Source of the DNA: Chrysoperla carnea
Taxonomy: Eukaryota; Arthropoda; Insecta; Neuroptera; Chrysopidae
Assembly (NCBI RefSeq): GCF_905475395.1
Contig: NC_058340.1
Location: 63,404,181 to 63,468,180, forward strand
Length of the DNA stretch: 64,000 bases
Reading direction: 5' to 3'
The notes beneath the pieces are model-generated. The model was not told the origin of the DNA. It saw only the letters and a program-made list of their open reading frames with translations, and did not search any database. The position numbers were made by a program, and so were the translations under genes. Positions 39,669 through 49,667 of this stretch are shown piece by piece. Numbering within the stretch: position 1 is the first letter of the stretch; every line of letters starts with the position of its first letter.

Positions 39669-40335
39669 CGATAAAACTGAGTATATAAGGTAATTTGGAA
39701 TTACAAAAATCTGGTGCATTTGATGACTGGTCGAATAGTTTTTGAGATACGGACTAAAATCGATCCAAATAATGCGATATTTCAGAAACTCTGCATCCAA
39801 TCATTAAATTAACCTGATTTTTATACTTTTTGGGTCCAAATTACCCCATCCACTGAGTTTCATCAATTCCAAAAAAAATTTTTTTTGGCGATTTTCTCGA
39901 TTTTTTCAAAGGGTTTTTTCAAAGGTTTTTTCACCCTTAAAAAAATTGCAAAAAATCGAGAAATTTTTTTTATCTCCAAGTTCGATAAAACTCAGTATAT
40001 AAGGTAATTTTGACCCAAAAATTACAAAAATCGGGTGCATTTGATGACTGGTCGAATAGTTTTTGAGATACGGACTAAAATCGATCCAAATATTGCGATA
40101 TCTCAGAAACTTTGCATCCAATCATTAAATTAACCTGATTTTTATACTTTTTGGGTCAAAATTACCCCATCCACTGAGTTTCGTCAAATTCCAAAAAAAT
40201 TTTTTTTTGCAATTTTCTCGATTTTTTTCAAAGGGGTACTTATAAAAATTGCAAAAAATCGAGAAATTTTTGTATCTCCAATTTCGATAAAACTCAGTAT
40301 ATAAAGTAATTTTGATCCAAAAAGTACAAAAATCG
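39669..40335 (+). repeat. ~310-bp tandem repeat, just over two copies
   Basis: The phrase CGATAAAACT[GC]AGTATATAA starts at 39669, 39983 and 40285 (periods 314 and 302). Copies share GGTGCATTTGATGACTGGTC, GTTTTTGAGATACGGAC, GCATCCAATCATTAAATTAA and ACCCCATCCACTGAGTTTC. A local inverted repeat TTTCTCGATTTTTT...AAAAAATCGAGAAA sits in each unit. The third copy is cut off near 40335. Confidence 0.88.
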
Positions 40336-40339
40336 GTTG

Positions 40340-41029
40340 CATTTAAAAACTATATAGCTTCAAAACCATTGCTTCAAATATTTCGTACATCGATGAAATA
40401 TAGTTTCAGATTTTCGATTTATAAAGAAGCATTCATATCATACCGCTTGGGAGAAGAATGATTATTGTAAATATTGTATATTAAAAAAACATTGGTAACA
40501 TACATTATAACATACGTTGATCTATACTTAAATCTATAAAATTATTAACAAGCCAGTATACAAAATTCGCATCCAATTTTGAGCCCCTTAGGAGGTGAAT
40601 TTCAAAAATCCCTTCTTAGTGCTCACTTACGTTGTTTATGATACGTATTGATTAAGGCAATTAATTGAGACCGATAAATTACGATTTAAAACAAAATTTA
40701 TTCGTATTATCTGAATTTAAGCAGATATTTTCCTTGAAAATGAGAGTATATTGAAAATTGATTCTCATACTATAATTACCAAATGACGACAATTATTATA
40801 AACACAAAATTCTATGGTAAAGTTTTAATACAAAACAATAATAAATCATTATATAAAACACTTATATAATATCAGGCTTGTATACTAGTATTAACAAGTG
40901 GAAATAAACAATTGACTGAGTCAATTGTTGAAAAACCATGTATAGACAGTGTTGATTACTCTATTACATCACACATACATACATGTAACACATACATAAC
41001 TTATATTGTCATATAATACATACTATACA
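40340..41029. other. AT-rich DNA, nothing recognised
   Basis: Simple ACATACAT-type sequence near 40970-41020; no gene. Confidence 0.3.
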
Positions 41030-41034
41030 ATTTG

Positions 41035-41420
41035 CGCTTTCACGGAAAATATTTCAAGCAAAAGTTGTTAATTTTTTTATAAGGAACATTTTTTACATTT
41101 ATACTTTTGTTCTATGTCTAACGGTTTACAAGATGGGAAGACCCAATTGACCTATGTTTCTCATTTACGAACTCGACCTCACTTTTTACGTCCTAAGCAA
41201 GCTATACAAATTTCAGCTTGATATCTCTTTTCGTTTTTGAGTAATCGTGATGACAGACGGACAGACGACAGACAGCCGGAAATAGACCAATTCGGTGATT
41301 TTATGAACACCTATACTAAAATTTTGTTCATAGCATCAATATTTTTAAGCGTTACAAACTTGGGACTAAACTTAGTATACCTTGGTATATTTTATATACA
41401 TGGTATAAAATTGTACATAC
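41035..41420 (+). repeat. interspersed repeat with (GACA)n motif, copy 1
   Basis: Shares long blocks with 54070-54455: AAGGAACATTTTTTA, CTAACGGTTTACAA, GACCCAATTGACCTAT, TTTACGAACTCG, a GACAGACGGACAGAC run, and AATATTTTTAAGCGTTA followed by ACTTGGGACT. It ends in an imperfect hairpin around GGTATATTTTATATACATGG. About 80-85% identical to copy 2. Family not identified. Confidence 0.8.
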
Positions 41421-43600
41421 ATAATAAATGGTATATAACCCTTAAAATTTAATAATAATTAATACTGTATGACACAAGTTTTGCACGATCATGCGTTTTA
41501 ATTTAATAAATAATATAATTATTAATTTTATTTAATTAAATTTGATATATTGTTTATTTAAAAGTGTTTATTTTAGGATTTAATTGTTTCGTATATATTT
41601 AATATTTATATAACAAAAATTTATTAATTTTATTCAAATAGAAGTAATTAAAAGTAATATCTATTTCCTTTCGAGTACATATAGATAACAGGTAAATTAA
41701 AGTGCTGGGAAAAACTTGTGAGTGTTTAATGGAATATAATTTTTTTTTTTTGGTATGTTGCATTAGAAAGAATCTGTATACCTCAAAGCTGTCTTTCATT
41801 CTCATACATAATCAAATGGAATAATAACAAAAGCCTGATAGCTTTATTAAAAAAGCTATACAATTCTAAATAAGCAATTGAAGAATTTTTTGATGGTAGT
41901 TAGAGAAAATTCTCGCGTTTGGAAATTTTAATATTTGCAATGGCACGCTTCATGACAACTTTTTTGGAAGACGTGACCAAGCGACCAAAAATACCTCCTA
42001 GAGTCTAGTTTGCCGTTTTTATTCCAAAAAGTGAAACTTCCGGTCAAAAATGGCACGATTTATGGAATACTAGACAGAATCCTTCTAATCTGACGTCGGA
42101 TTCTTACTCAGCGACAAAATACATAGCAGATGACAATTTAAAGCCAAAATAAGCATTCCAAAATAATTTTCTGCTACATATGCCCCCCACTGGGATCCTA
42201 TGCCACCCTATGACTACGTATAGTGGGCTGAATGTTCCTTGGGGTACTATAAACACGCTACAAAAAGTTTCATTCAAATCTGTGCTGTTTCCCTTTTCCA
42301 ATATCGACTAATTTACTTTTTTCGGACTTGTTAACTCTTTTATATGGATTTTTGGGGTCTTATTGTAGTCTGGTTAAAGGCATCGGGTCTTTTCTGTGTA
42401 GATATAGATGATTCATGTTAGTAGCTACAATTTCTCTTTCCAGTTTTACTTTAACAGTAGTTGGATACTGCCTTTGGTAATCGTGTCATCGTTTGGGAAC
42501 CTCTGGTTTTGAGTAGTAAAAGTAATAAGTAGTAAAAAATTTTAATTTTTCAATATGTTACCAAAAGAAGAAAAGTTTTGTCAATATTTTTTTCACTGTA
42601 TCTAAATAAATATTTTGTTTCTAATATTGTTTGAAAAAATACATATCCGGAATTATAGAAACAAAAGTTAAATTTAGTTCGTTGCATAAAAGTTTTAAAA
42701 TCAGTTGCATAAGAAGTTTAAAAAGCTTTGTATATATATGATATTTTCGTTGTCCCACGTGTGACATCGAATATTCGATATATGAAATGATGATGAAATG
42801 TATTGGATATGTTTCTTTGTACTTTTGTCTTATTTCTATGAAAAAATTTCACATTAAACTTTTTTTACAATATCAATGACATATATATGTTTATTAAAAT
42901 CTGTAAAACCTTTTTTAGTGAGTCACTTTTCACTTACCTGTAATATACAAACAGGAAAATCGCATCGCATATAAAACTATTCATTAAAAAATTAAAACTT
43001 TCCTTATTTCCTCTGCGAAAAAATAATCCGCTTTGTAAATACGTGTATCATTTTATAAAGGTGTCCTTATGATTCTTTAATTTATTTTGCATAGACAGAA
43101 AGTTTGTAAACTATCGAAGAAGTGATGAGACGCTCCATTCATGAGTATTTTCAGTAGTTGCCAATAATTGAAAACCAAAAGTTTTCTCGATGTTTTGGAA
43201 TTTGCTATTACTTTAAACAATTCGAAATGGCAAGAAAATACATTTTGTAGTCGACCTTAATGAAAATGAAGTTTCTAGGCTATTTTGACCCAAAAATAAT
43301 GAAAATACTTTTACTTAACTTGAATCTCGCGAAAGTTTAGAGAAGAACCGATGTGCTGTATCTTGTAAACGATAAATTTGACGTTAAAATAGACTGGATG
43401 TGAACTCTTATTGTTCTAAAGTAAATTTTGTCTTTGATTTTAATAAAAATGAAGTTTCTTGGGTTATTTGACCCCAAAATGAATTAAGTGGTTTTCAAAA
43501 TAGTACATCAAGATTTCGGATTCTGACCATTATCAATGGTAGCGCTTACGAAACTTTTCCTCTCAACAACATCTATTCAATTTCTTTGGAAGCACTCTCA
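41421..43600. other. AT-rich DNA, no gene
   Basis: 41930-42300 is less AT-biased and may be an old repeat. 43220-43500 holds two diverged copies of a phrase around AAAATGAAGTTTCT[AT]GG.TATTTGACCC about 190 bases apart. No gene recognised. Confidence 0.3.
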
Positions 43601-43604
43601 CCTT

Positions 43605-43806
43605 TGTAAGAGATTGCTCTTACATATGAAAATGTAGATATCTAAAATACGAAATAAAACCAAAAGAACTATATTTGAGAATTTATTCCGCAATTATTTT
43701 GAGTACAAACAACAGGCGTTGCTAAGGTAATGTTTGTATACAAAGCAAAGTCGTATCTATCGAATGTACATACATTCGATAGAAACGCAATTACAATGTC
43801 ATTACA
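43605..43806 (-). repeat. 3' LTR (202 bp)
   Basis: Identical by eye to 46696-46897. Contains a perfect 13-bp inverted repeat TCTATCGAATGTA-CA-TACATTCGATAGA at 43756-43783. Confidence 0.95.
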
Positions 43807-43816
43807 TTACCTCCCC
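43807..43816 (-). promoter_or_regulatory. polypurine tract
   Basis: On the minus strand GGGGAGGTAA directly precedes the 3' LTR, the site that primes plus-strand synthesis in LTR elements. Confidence 0.7.
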
Positions 43817-44279
43817 GGCCAGAAAAAAAAATGTGTGGGAACGAACTAAGAATAATTTGAATTTTGGTTTCCAGACATTTTTCTGAATGAAAAACAACAA
43901 ATCAAAAAAAGAAAATTTTGATTTTAATTTGTGTGATTATTCGTAGTTAGGGGAAACCCACAAAAAAAAAATGGCCTTGCGGTGAAGTACAAGTTCTGAC
44001 AATAGAAAATGTTAGAAATTGGTTTGTTAAAAATATGGTGATATTATCAAAAATATCAAAAATTTTGAAAACCAATTTTAATCACTTTCTAATTACATTT
44101 TCTAATTACAATGAAGAAATACTTAAGAGTCTGTAAATTCTTCACTGTTGTACTTCATTGATGATTTGATGATGTTGAAGAAGAAATCGAGATGATAACG
44201 GGCAATGTATGTTGACAGGAGTTGAAAGAGCCACAGAAGTCATGAAACAACTCACCAAACCTAGACGAAAAGATGGGTG

Positions 44280-46436
44280 CTACGTAAAAAGCTCTTTATG
44301 GATGTTAAGCTTAACAAGTCTAAGTTTAAGGGAGGGATTCAGTTCATCATTTGAATTAAATTTATAGATCGAATTTGAGTCATCTTTTGAAGATAGTGAA
44401 ATTTTATTAATTTTCGGTAAATTATGCGAAAAGTTTTCACTGTCTTCGTTACAACGAATATCGATTGTATATTCGTCTATGAAATTCAAATAATGAAAAT
44501 TTCGATTTAATAAATCTTCATTTTTAGAATTAATAGCATTGGATAAAGAATTTAAATTGGTCTGAATATAAAAATTTCGATTCGAAACGAAACTATGAAA
44601 TTTTTTGATTCCAAAGACCATCGCTAATAATTCTTGAGAACATTTATCAAACCTCTGTTCAGTGTCAGTCATTTTCCTTGATGCGAACGATAAAGGTTTC
44701 CAAGTACCTTCAATTTTTTGTTTTAAAGTAACATTCAGTCCTGTAGGGGAGGAATTTGTTATTAAACAAGTTTTAGCATTCGAAAGTGGATGCGCTAATT
44801 TCGGCGCATTTAATAACTTTTGTTTAATTAAATGAAAAGTCGAAAGTTGTTGTGCATTCAAGGAAAAATACTTCACTGAGTTTTGACTGTATTTGAGAAG
44901 TTGATTCAATGGAGCCAAAATTTCCCAGCAATTCGGAATGAACCGATTGAACAGATTAATTTTCCCCAAAAAATTTTGAAGAGATTTAGGGGTGTTCGGA
45001 ATTGGGGAATTTGAAATTGATTCAACGATAGAAGGAGATGGAGAAATTCCTTCAGAATCAATTTGATAATTCAAATAATTTAATTTTGAAACGCTAAAAA
45101 TAGATTTCGATGAATTTATTTGAATTTTCGCTCCTTTGAGAATCTCAAAGACAGTTTTAAGGTGTTGCTTGTGGTGAGCATCAGTTTCGCTAAAAATCAG
45201 TAAAGTGTCGCGTGAGATGAAAACAAAATTGAAATCTTTAAAAAGTTCTGCCATAAATTTAAAGTTTGATTGTGGAAAATTTTGTAAATTAGGGGGAACA
45301 AATAAAAATTCAAAATTTCCAAAACTGGTATTTATGGCAGTTTTTTCGATATCACTTTCTAAGATAGGTATATGGTAAGAAGGACTCTGCAAATTCAATT
45401 TTGTAAAGACCTTTTTACCATGTAATTTAGTTCGTAAATCGTTTAAATTATTTGAAATTGGGGACTTGTCAGGTAATGTTATCGAATTCAGTTTACGATA
45501 ATCACCAGATATATGAAAAGAACCATCAGGGTTTTTCTTCATATATAAAGGTGAAGACCATTTCTTTGAAAACGATTGCCTACAAATTCCCAAATCCAAT
45601 AAGTTCGAGAAATAATTTTTTGCAGCAACGAGTTCGTCGTGTCCGAGATTACGAGAGTTCGAAAATATCGGACCTGAACTCGTGACAATACGATGTCGAA
45701 AAGTATATTTCGAGTTATTCTGAGAAAGTGATTTTTGTCGCGAAATATTTGAATCAGTTATTAATTTAGTATATGATTTGAATTTTTTGTTTTTGGTGGA
45801 TTTTTTAGTAAACAGAGGACACTCACCATTAGCAAGATGATTTTCACTGTTTGAACTTTTCGATCTGTCAACATTATTTGGGTATTTATGTGTTTTTTGC
45901 TTGAAATATGATTTTTTTATGTGATGTTTACTTTCATCTTTATTTAAATTGTTATTTTTGTTATCTAAAATTGGAAGAGAACAATTGTTATTCGTTGGAT
46001 GAATAATATTGTGAATTTTATTCGCAAACTTGACAATATTTTTCAGTTCAACGTCATCTCCAAGAGTGACGAGTTGAATTTGAATTTGCGTGTCAAGCTT
46101 GAGCAAATAATATTCACGAATGAATTTGTCAGGTAAATTTAATCCAGAAGCTAGAAACATCATAGTATTGTATAGAGATTCTGGACAGTCAAAATCGTTT
46201 TGGTTCAGTGAAAGGAATTTTTGGAGACGTTCTTGATAAGAAAGTCCAAATGTTTCCAAACAAGTATTTTTGAAAGCTAAATACTTATTTCGTTCAGGGG
46301 GATTTACTATGATTTCTCTAACACGATGAATGAATGGTTTTGGAATTAAGCAAGATATAATACTTCGTAAGTTCATCATTAATATTTCCAATTTTAAATG
46401 ACATTTCCAGTTGTGCGAACCAAAACTGGATGTCAT
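44280..46436 (-). CDS. gag-RT-RNase H polyprotein of the LTR element, catalytic residues lost
   Basis: A 718-codon open frame. Residues ~1-160 continue a gag-like region. About 180-250 is Lys/Ser/Asn-rich with only a trace of the zinc knuckle (NGECPLF). From ~265 a Ty3/gypsy reverse transcriptase follows: SSPLYMKKNPDGSFHISGDYRKLNS, then motif A as FTKLNLQ (family K.DL), motif C as VFISRDTLLIFS (family F.[YF].DD.L), and a connection region FLGKINLFNRF. RNase H has LITNSS (family T.D.S), a retained Glu in CSQELLAM, and TNLNSL (family D). So motif A Asp, the second motif C Asp and two RNase H Asp are replaced, and polymerase activity is not expected. Protease DTG and integrase are absent. The ATG at 46436 is only where the frame opens; the true gag start is probably 46515 in another frame. 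Confidence 0.85.
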   Translation of the reverse strand: MTSSFGSHNWKCHLKLEILMMNLRSIISCLIPKPFIHRVREIIVNPPERNKYLAFKNTCLETFGLSYQERLQKFLSLNQNDFDCPESLYNTMMFLASGLNLPDKFIREYYLLKLDTQIQIQLVTLGDDVELKNIVKFANKIHNIIHPTNNNCSLPILDNKNNNLNKDESKHHIKKSYFKQKTHKYPNNVDRSKSSNSENHLANGECPLFTKKSTKNKKFKSYTKLITDSNISRQKSLSQNNSKYTFRHRIVTSSGPIFSNSRNLGHDELVAAKNYFSNLLDLGICRQSFSKKWSSPLYMKKNPDGSFHISGDYRKLNSITLPDKSPISNNLNDLRTKLHGKKVFTKLNLQSPSYHIPILESDIEKTAINTSFGNFEFLFVPPNLQNFPQSNFKFMAELFKDFNFVFISRDTLLIFSETDAHHKQHLKTVFEILKGAKIQINSSKSIFSVSKLNYLNYQIDSEGISPSPSIVESISNSPIPNTPKSLQNFLGKINLFNRFIPNCWEILAPLNQLLKYSQNSVKYFSLNAQQLSTFHLIKQKLLNAPKLAHPLSNAKTCLITNSSPTGLNVTLKQKIEGTWKPLSFASRKMTDTEQRFDKCSQELLAMVFGIKKFHSFVSNRNFYIQTNLNSLSNAINSKNEDLLNRNFHYLNFIDEYTIDIRCNEDSENFSHNLPKINKISLSSKDDSNSIYKFNSNDELNPSLKLRLVKLNIHKELFT

Positions 46437-46515
46437 CCGCCAGAAAATCGGGAAATTTTGGTAATGACGAACCTTCGAAATAAGAATTTATTATATTTCC
46501 ACTTCTCGTTGACAT
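46318..46515 (-). pseudogene. gag N-terminal segment, frameshifted from the main frame
   Basis: From ATG 46515 the frame reads a typical gag start (LPKFPDFLADDIQFWFAQLE, then KYYILL) and stops at 46318. The next expected gag part (PKPFIHRVREII) is in the 44280-46436 frame. A one-base indel near 46330-46360 would explain it. It is inside gag, not at a gag-pol border, so programmed frameshifting is unlikely. Confidence 0.7.
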
Positions 46516-46674
46516 TCTGTAATCAAGATTTTTGCATACAAATCTTGAAAAACAAAGTCAACAAATGTCAAAATAATTGATAAAATGTCAAAATTTTTTC
46601 AATTATTCAAAGCGTAAAAATATAATAAAAAGCAAGCAAAGAAAATAATAAATATGTTGTACATATCTTTTTTG

Positions 46675-46692
46675 ACTTTGGACGATGCACCA
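46675..46692 (-). promoter_or_regulatory. primer-binding site candidate
   Basis: Three bases after the 5' LTR, the minus strand reads TGGTGCATCGTCCAAAGT. TGG is expected opposite a tRNA 3' CCA end. The priming tRNA was not identified. Confidence 0.55.
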
Positions 46693-46695
46693 AAT

Positions 46696-46897
46696 TGTAA
46701 GAGATTGCTCTTACATATGAAAATGTAGATATCTAAAATACGAAATAAAACCAAAAGAACTATATTTGAGAATTTATTCCGCAATTATTTTGAGTACAAA
46801 CAACAGGCGTTGCTAAGGTAATGTTTGTATACAAAGCAAAGTCGTATCTATCGAATGTACATACATTCGATAGAAACGCAATTACAATGTCATTACA
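46696..46897 (-). repeat. 5' LTR (202 bp)
   Basis: Copy of 43605-43806 without a visible difference; should hold the element's promoter. Perfect inverted repeat at 46847-46874. Confidence 0.95.
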
Positions 46898-46901
46898 CCT
46901 T

Positions 46902-48326
46902 CAATATTTTACAAACTTTCTTTACAATTGTGAATAAAATAATAAATAAATTATAAAATTAAAAAAAAAACTTTCTATTTTAATACAACGATGAAATTTA
47001 AATTATATATTTTATTAATCATAACTGCAATTTTACCTGAAGGTTTCAATGATCTTTTTTTTTTATTTTTTTTTTCATACTTTTTGTTATAACATATAAT
47101 TAAAAAATTCTGTGTTACAGTAAAAAAAAAAATATATATATTACATTATTAAAAAAACATTACACTTACGACCTTTTGTATGCCAATTCATGCAAATGAT
47201 TAATGGTGATGAAAAATATGGGTTCGCTCTGTTTTTTTGTTTTTTAAATTCAACTACGGCTGAATAAAATGATGTGTTTTTAATAACGAATAAATTTAAT
47301 TTATATGATGATGTATTCGGGCGATTTTTTTTTATAATGAAGAACCATTTATTATAAATACAGTGCAATTTTTATAAACTAAAATTAGTTTAATTGGAAT
47401 CTTTAGTAGGTAATCGATCGGAATTTTGCCCGAAAAATTACTCGAGACTTAAACACCAATCATTTTCATTGACATTTATTTCGAAATAAATATAACGATT
47501 CGAAATTGCTTAAGGTGATATAATCGTTATTGTCAAGTTATATTTGTGATAACAGTGTGCAATACTTAGACATTATATCTAACCATATACTCAATACAAA
47601 CGGACAACTGCAAATATTTAATTTTTTTTTGTGTTAATCCTTTTAACAAGATGAGCAAGAACCGTTTTCTTGGTACCAAAAAAATCAATACGTCGTTTTA
47701 GAAAAAAATGGCAAGAAATGTTTTCGAGATATTTAGAAAAGTCACCATTTTTTTTAATATTTGGTATACCTTCAGCATGCCAATTATGTACATTTTGATT
47801 GTTTCATTCCACAGGCGAAATATTTTCGAGATATTTAGAAAAGTCTCAACTTTTTTTAAACTCGGTATACCGTCATTCGTGGAAAGACTTCTTCCAGGAA
47901 AGGTCATTTCACGATTGAACTGCCTTAAAAAAAGATTATCCATTTTATCTTGAATTTGAAATACATTTTAAAAAGAATCTGGAACCTGATCTTCATAGAC
48001 CTTTGTTTATCATTTATCGCCCTAACATGTCTATTTTTAGAAGTAAATATGAACGAAAATTACCGAAGTAAGATAAAAATATTGTTTGTATGAATCCCAA
48101 CAAATTGACGTGAGTTGCGTCAGTTTCATTAAATTGAAAATTTTAATTAGAACCTTTTAAAAATCGTGTTGTTAATGATGGCGCATAGATTATTTGTTGC
48201 ATTATAAACCAACAATTTTTTTTTTTTGTAAACCTAATATTTATTTATAAATTAGATTGCACGCGAGAATCTCTTATTAAAATTACTTAAGTGTGTATTT
48301 TATATACGTAAGTAATAAAATCAAAC
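46902..48326. other. AT-rich DNA, no gene
   Basis: The only structure noticed is a direct repeat at 47720-47880: CGAGATATTTAGAAAAGTC occurs at 47724 and 47826, each followed by GGTATACC 20-30 bases later. Confidence 0.4.
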
Positions 48327-48328
48327 TA

Positions 48329-49665
48329 TACCGGGTGGACTAGTAATTATTACTACCTTAAAGACGACGTTCCCAAAAAAAATTGAGTGTATGAAAATAT
48401 TTGAGACATTCGTTTCATATTTTGAGGGTGGTTTTTGTTAGAACTTGGCAAAATTAGACGAAAATTTGGAGTAAAATTTTTTGGTACATACCATAGTTTT
48501 TGAAATATTAATGCTTAAATATTTAGAAAAGTCACTAATAGAAGAAATTAACACAAATGCCATTCATTTCATCAATTTAAGGATGTATGAGCATGACAAC
48601 AATGTTTGATTTAAAGGCTCAAAATTTGTTTGTAGGTAGTCTTTTACTCAAAGAATATGTGGTTGAAATTTCAGCTTAGGTATCCGTGCAAATTTTTAAG
48701 AAAAAAGTCATTAAAAATCGATATAAAATACATTGGCTCTTATGGAGGAATCTCAAAAAACGACATATTTTGGAAGTCTGATAATTTTCATTTGGAATGA
48801 ATGAAAACAAATTTAAAAAAAACTTTTTAATAGAAAGTAAACATATTAGCAATGAATTAGAAAAGAAAAAAACTAAGTGTCTCGGTCCATATAAGGGATG
48901 TAAGAGCAGGGTAGATTAAGGGTTGAAATTATTTCTATTTTATTTTCAACTTTGATGATGAATTTTGTTATAACTTCATAAATGTAGACGAAAAATAAGA
49001 ATAAAATTTTTCGATATGTGTCTTGGTTTTCGAAATATCGAAAGCTAAATAATTAAACAAAATTTTCAATTTTCGATATTTTGAAAATTAAGCCAGATAT
49101 CGAAAAATTTTATTCTTACTTTTCGTCTTATATCGTCAAGTAATAATATAAATTTATCATCAAAATTGAAAATATCTATTTTTAAATTTGTGCCCCCACT
49201 ACCATGCTCATACATCCTTAAATATACTTTATGAAAAAAAAGATTGCCGCTTGATGTAATTTTCTTGGTAGGAAAATATTTGTCATGCTTTTTACTAATG
49301 AATATCAGTTTTAAAAATTTATCTTAAAAGAAAAAATAAAATATTCCTTTAAAAACCCTTCAAAATAGGATTTACATGTTAAAAACGCAAACTTTAACAG
49401 ATCAAATCTATATAAATTTAACATCGTAAGGGGTTTTAAAAAATTTACCAGCTTCGTAAAGGGCATCTATGAGATTGCGCAAATACACGATTTAAAGTTG
49501 ATCAAAAGAAAACATGATTCTTAAAAAGCTCTTAATCTTGATGTCTTCGAAGGAACTCCAACTGAACCAAAATTGTTATAATTATGTGATAGACTAACTT
49601 ATTAACTTTTATATTTGAATGAGAGCAATAATTTACGGTGGTAATAACTCCTGATCCACCCGATA
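48329..49665. mobile_element. TA-flanked TIR element with nested foldback
   Basis: Left end TACCGGGTGGACTAG...TTATTACTACC and right end (complement) TATCGGGTGGATCAG...TTATTACCACC give ~30-bp imperfect inverted termini next to TA. Total about 1.34 kb, of which ~0.64 kb is a nested element (48581-49217). No transposase frame recognised. Confidence 0.65.
48581..49217. mobile_element. nested TTAA-flanked foldback element
   Basis: Perfect 15-bp termini GGATGTATGAGCATG and its complement, each abutting TTAA (48577-48580, 49218-49221). A third related copy, GGATGTAAGAGCA, lies inside at 48896. From there to 49217 the sequence folds into ~150-bp arms around 49040-49070 (AATAAAATTTTTCGATAT and its partner). 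Confidence 0.72.
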
Positions 49666-49667
49666 TA

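Larger units (their letters stand above)
43605..46897 (-). mobile_element. Ty3/gypsy-like LTR retroelement, non-autonomous
   Basis: Two 202-bp LTRs (43605-43806 and 46696-46897) are identical by eye, begin TG and end CA, and are flanked by the 4-bp duplication CCTT (43601-43604, 46898-46901). Coding is on the minus strand, so the right LTR is 5'. A primer-binding site candidate (TGGTGCATCGTCC) and a purine tract (GGGGAGGTAA) sit at the proper places. The internal 2.9 kb carries gag, a reverse transcriptase and RNase H part, but no protease active site and no integrase. A recent insertion of a copy that must have been mobilised in trans. Confidence 0.95.
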
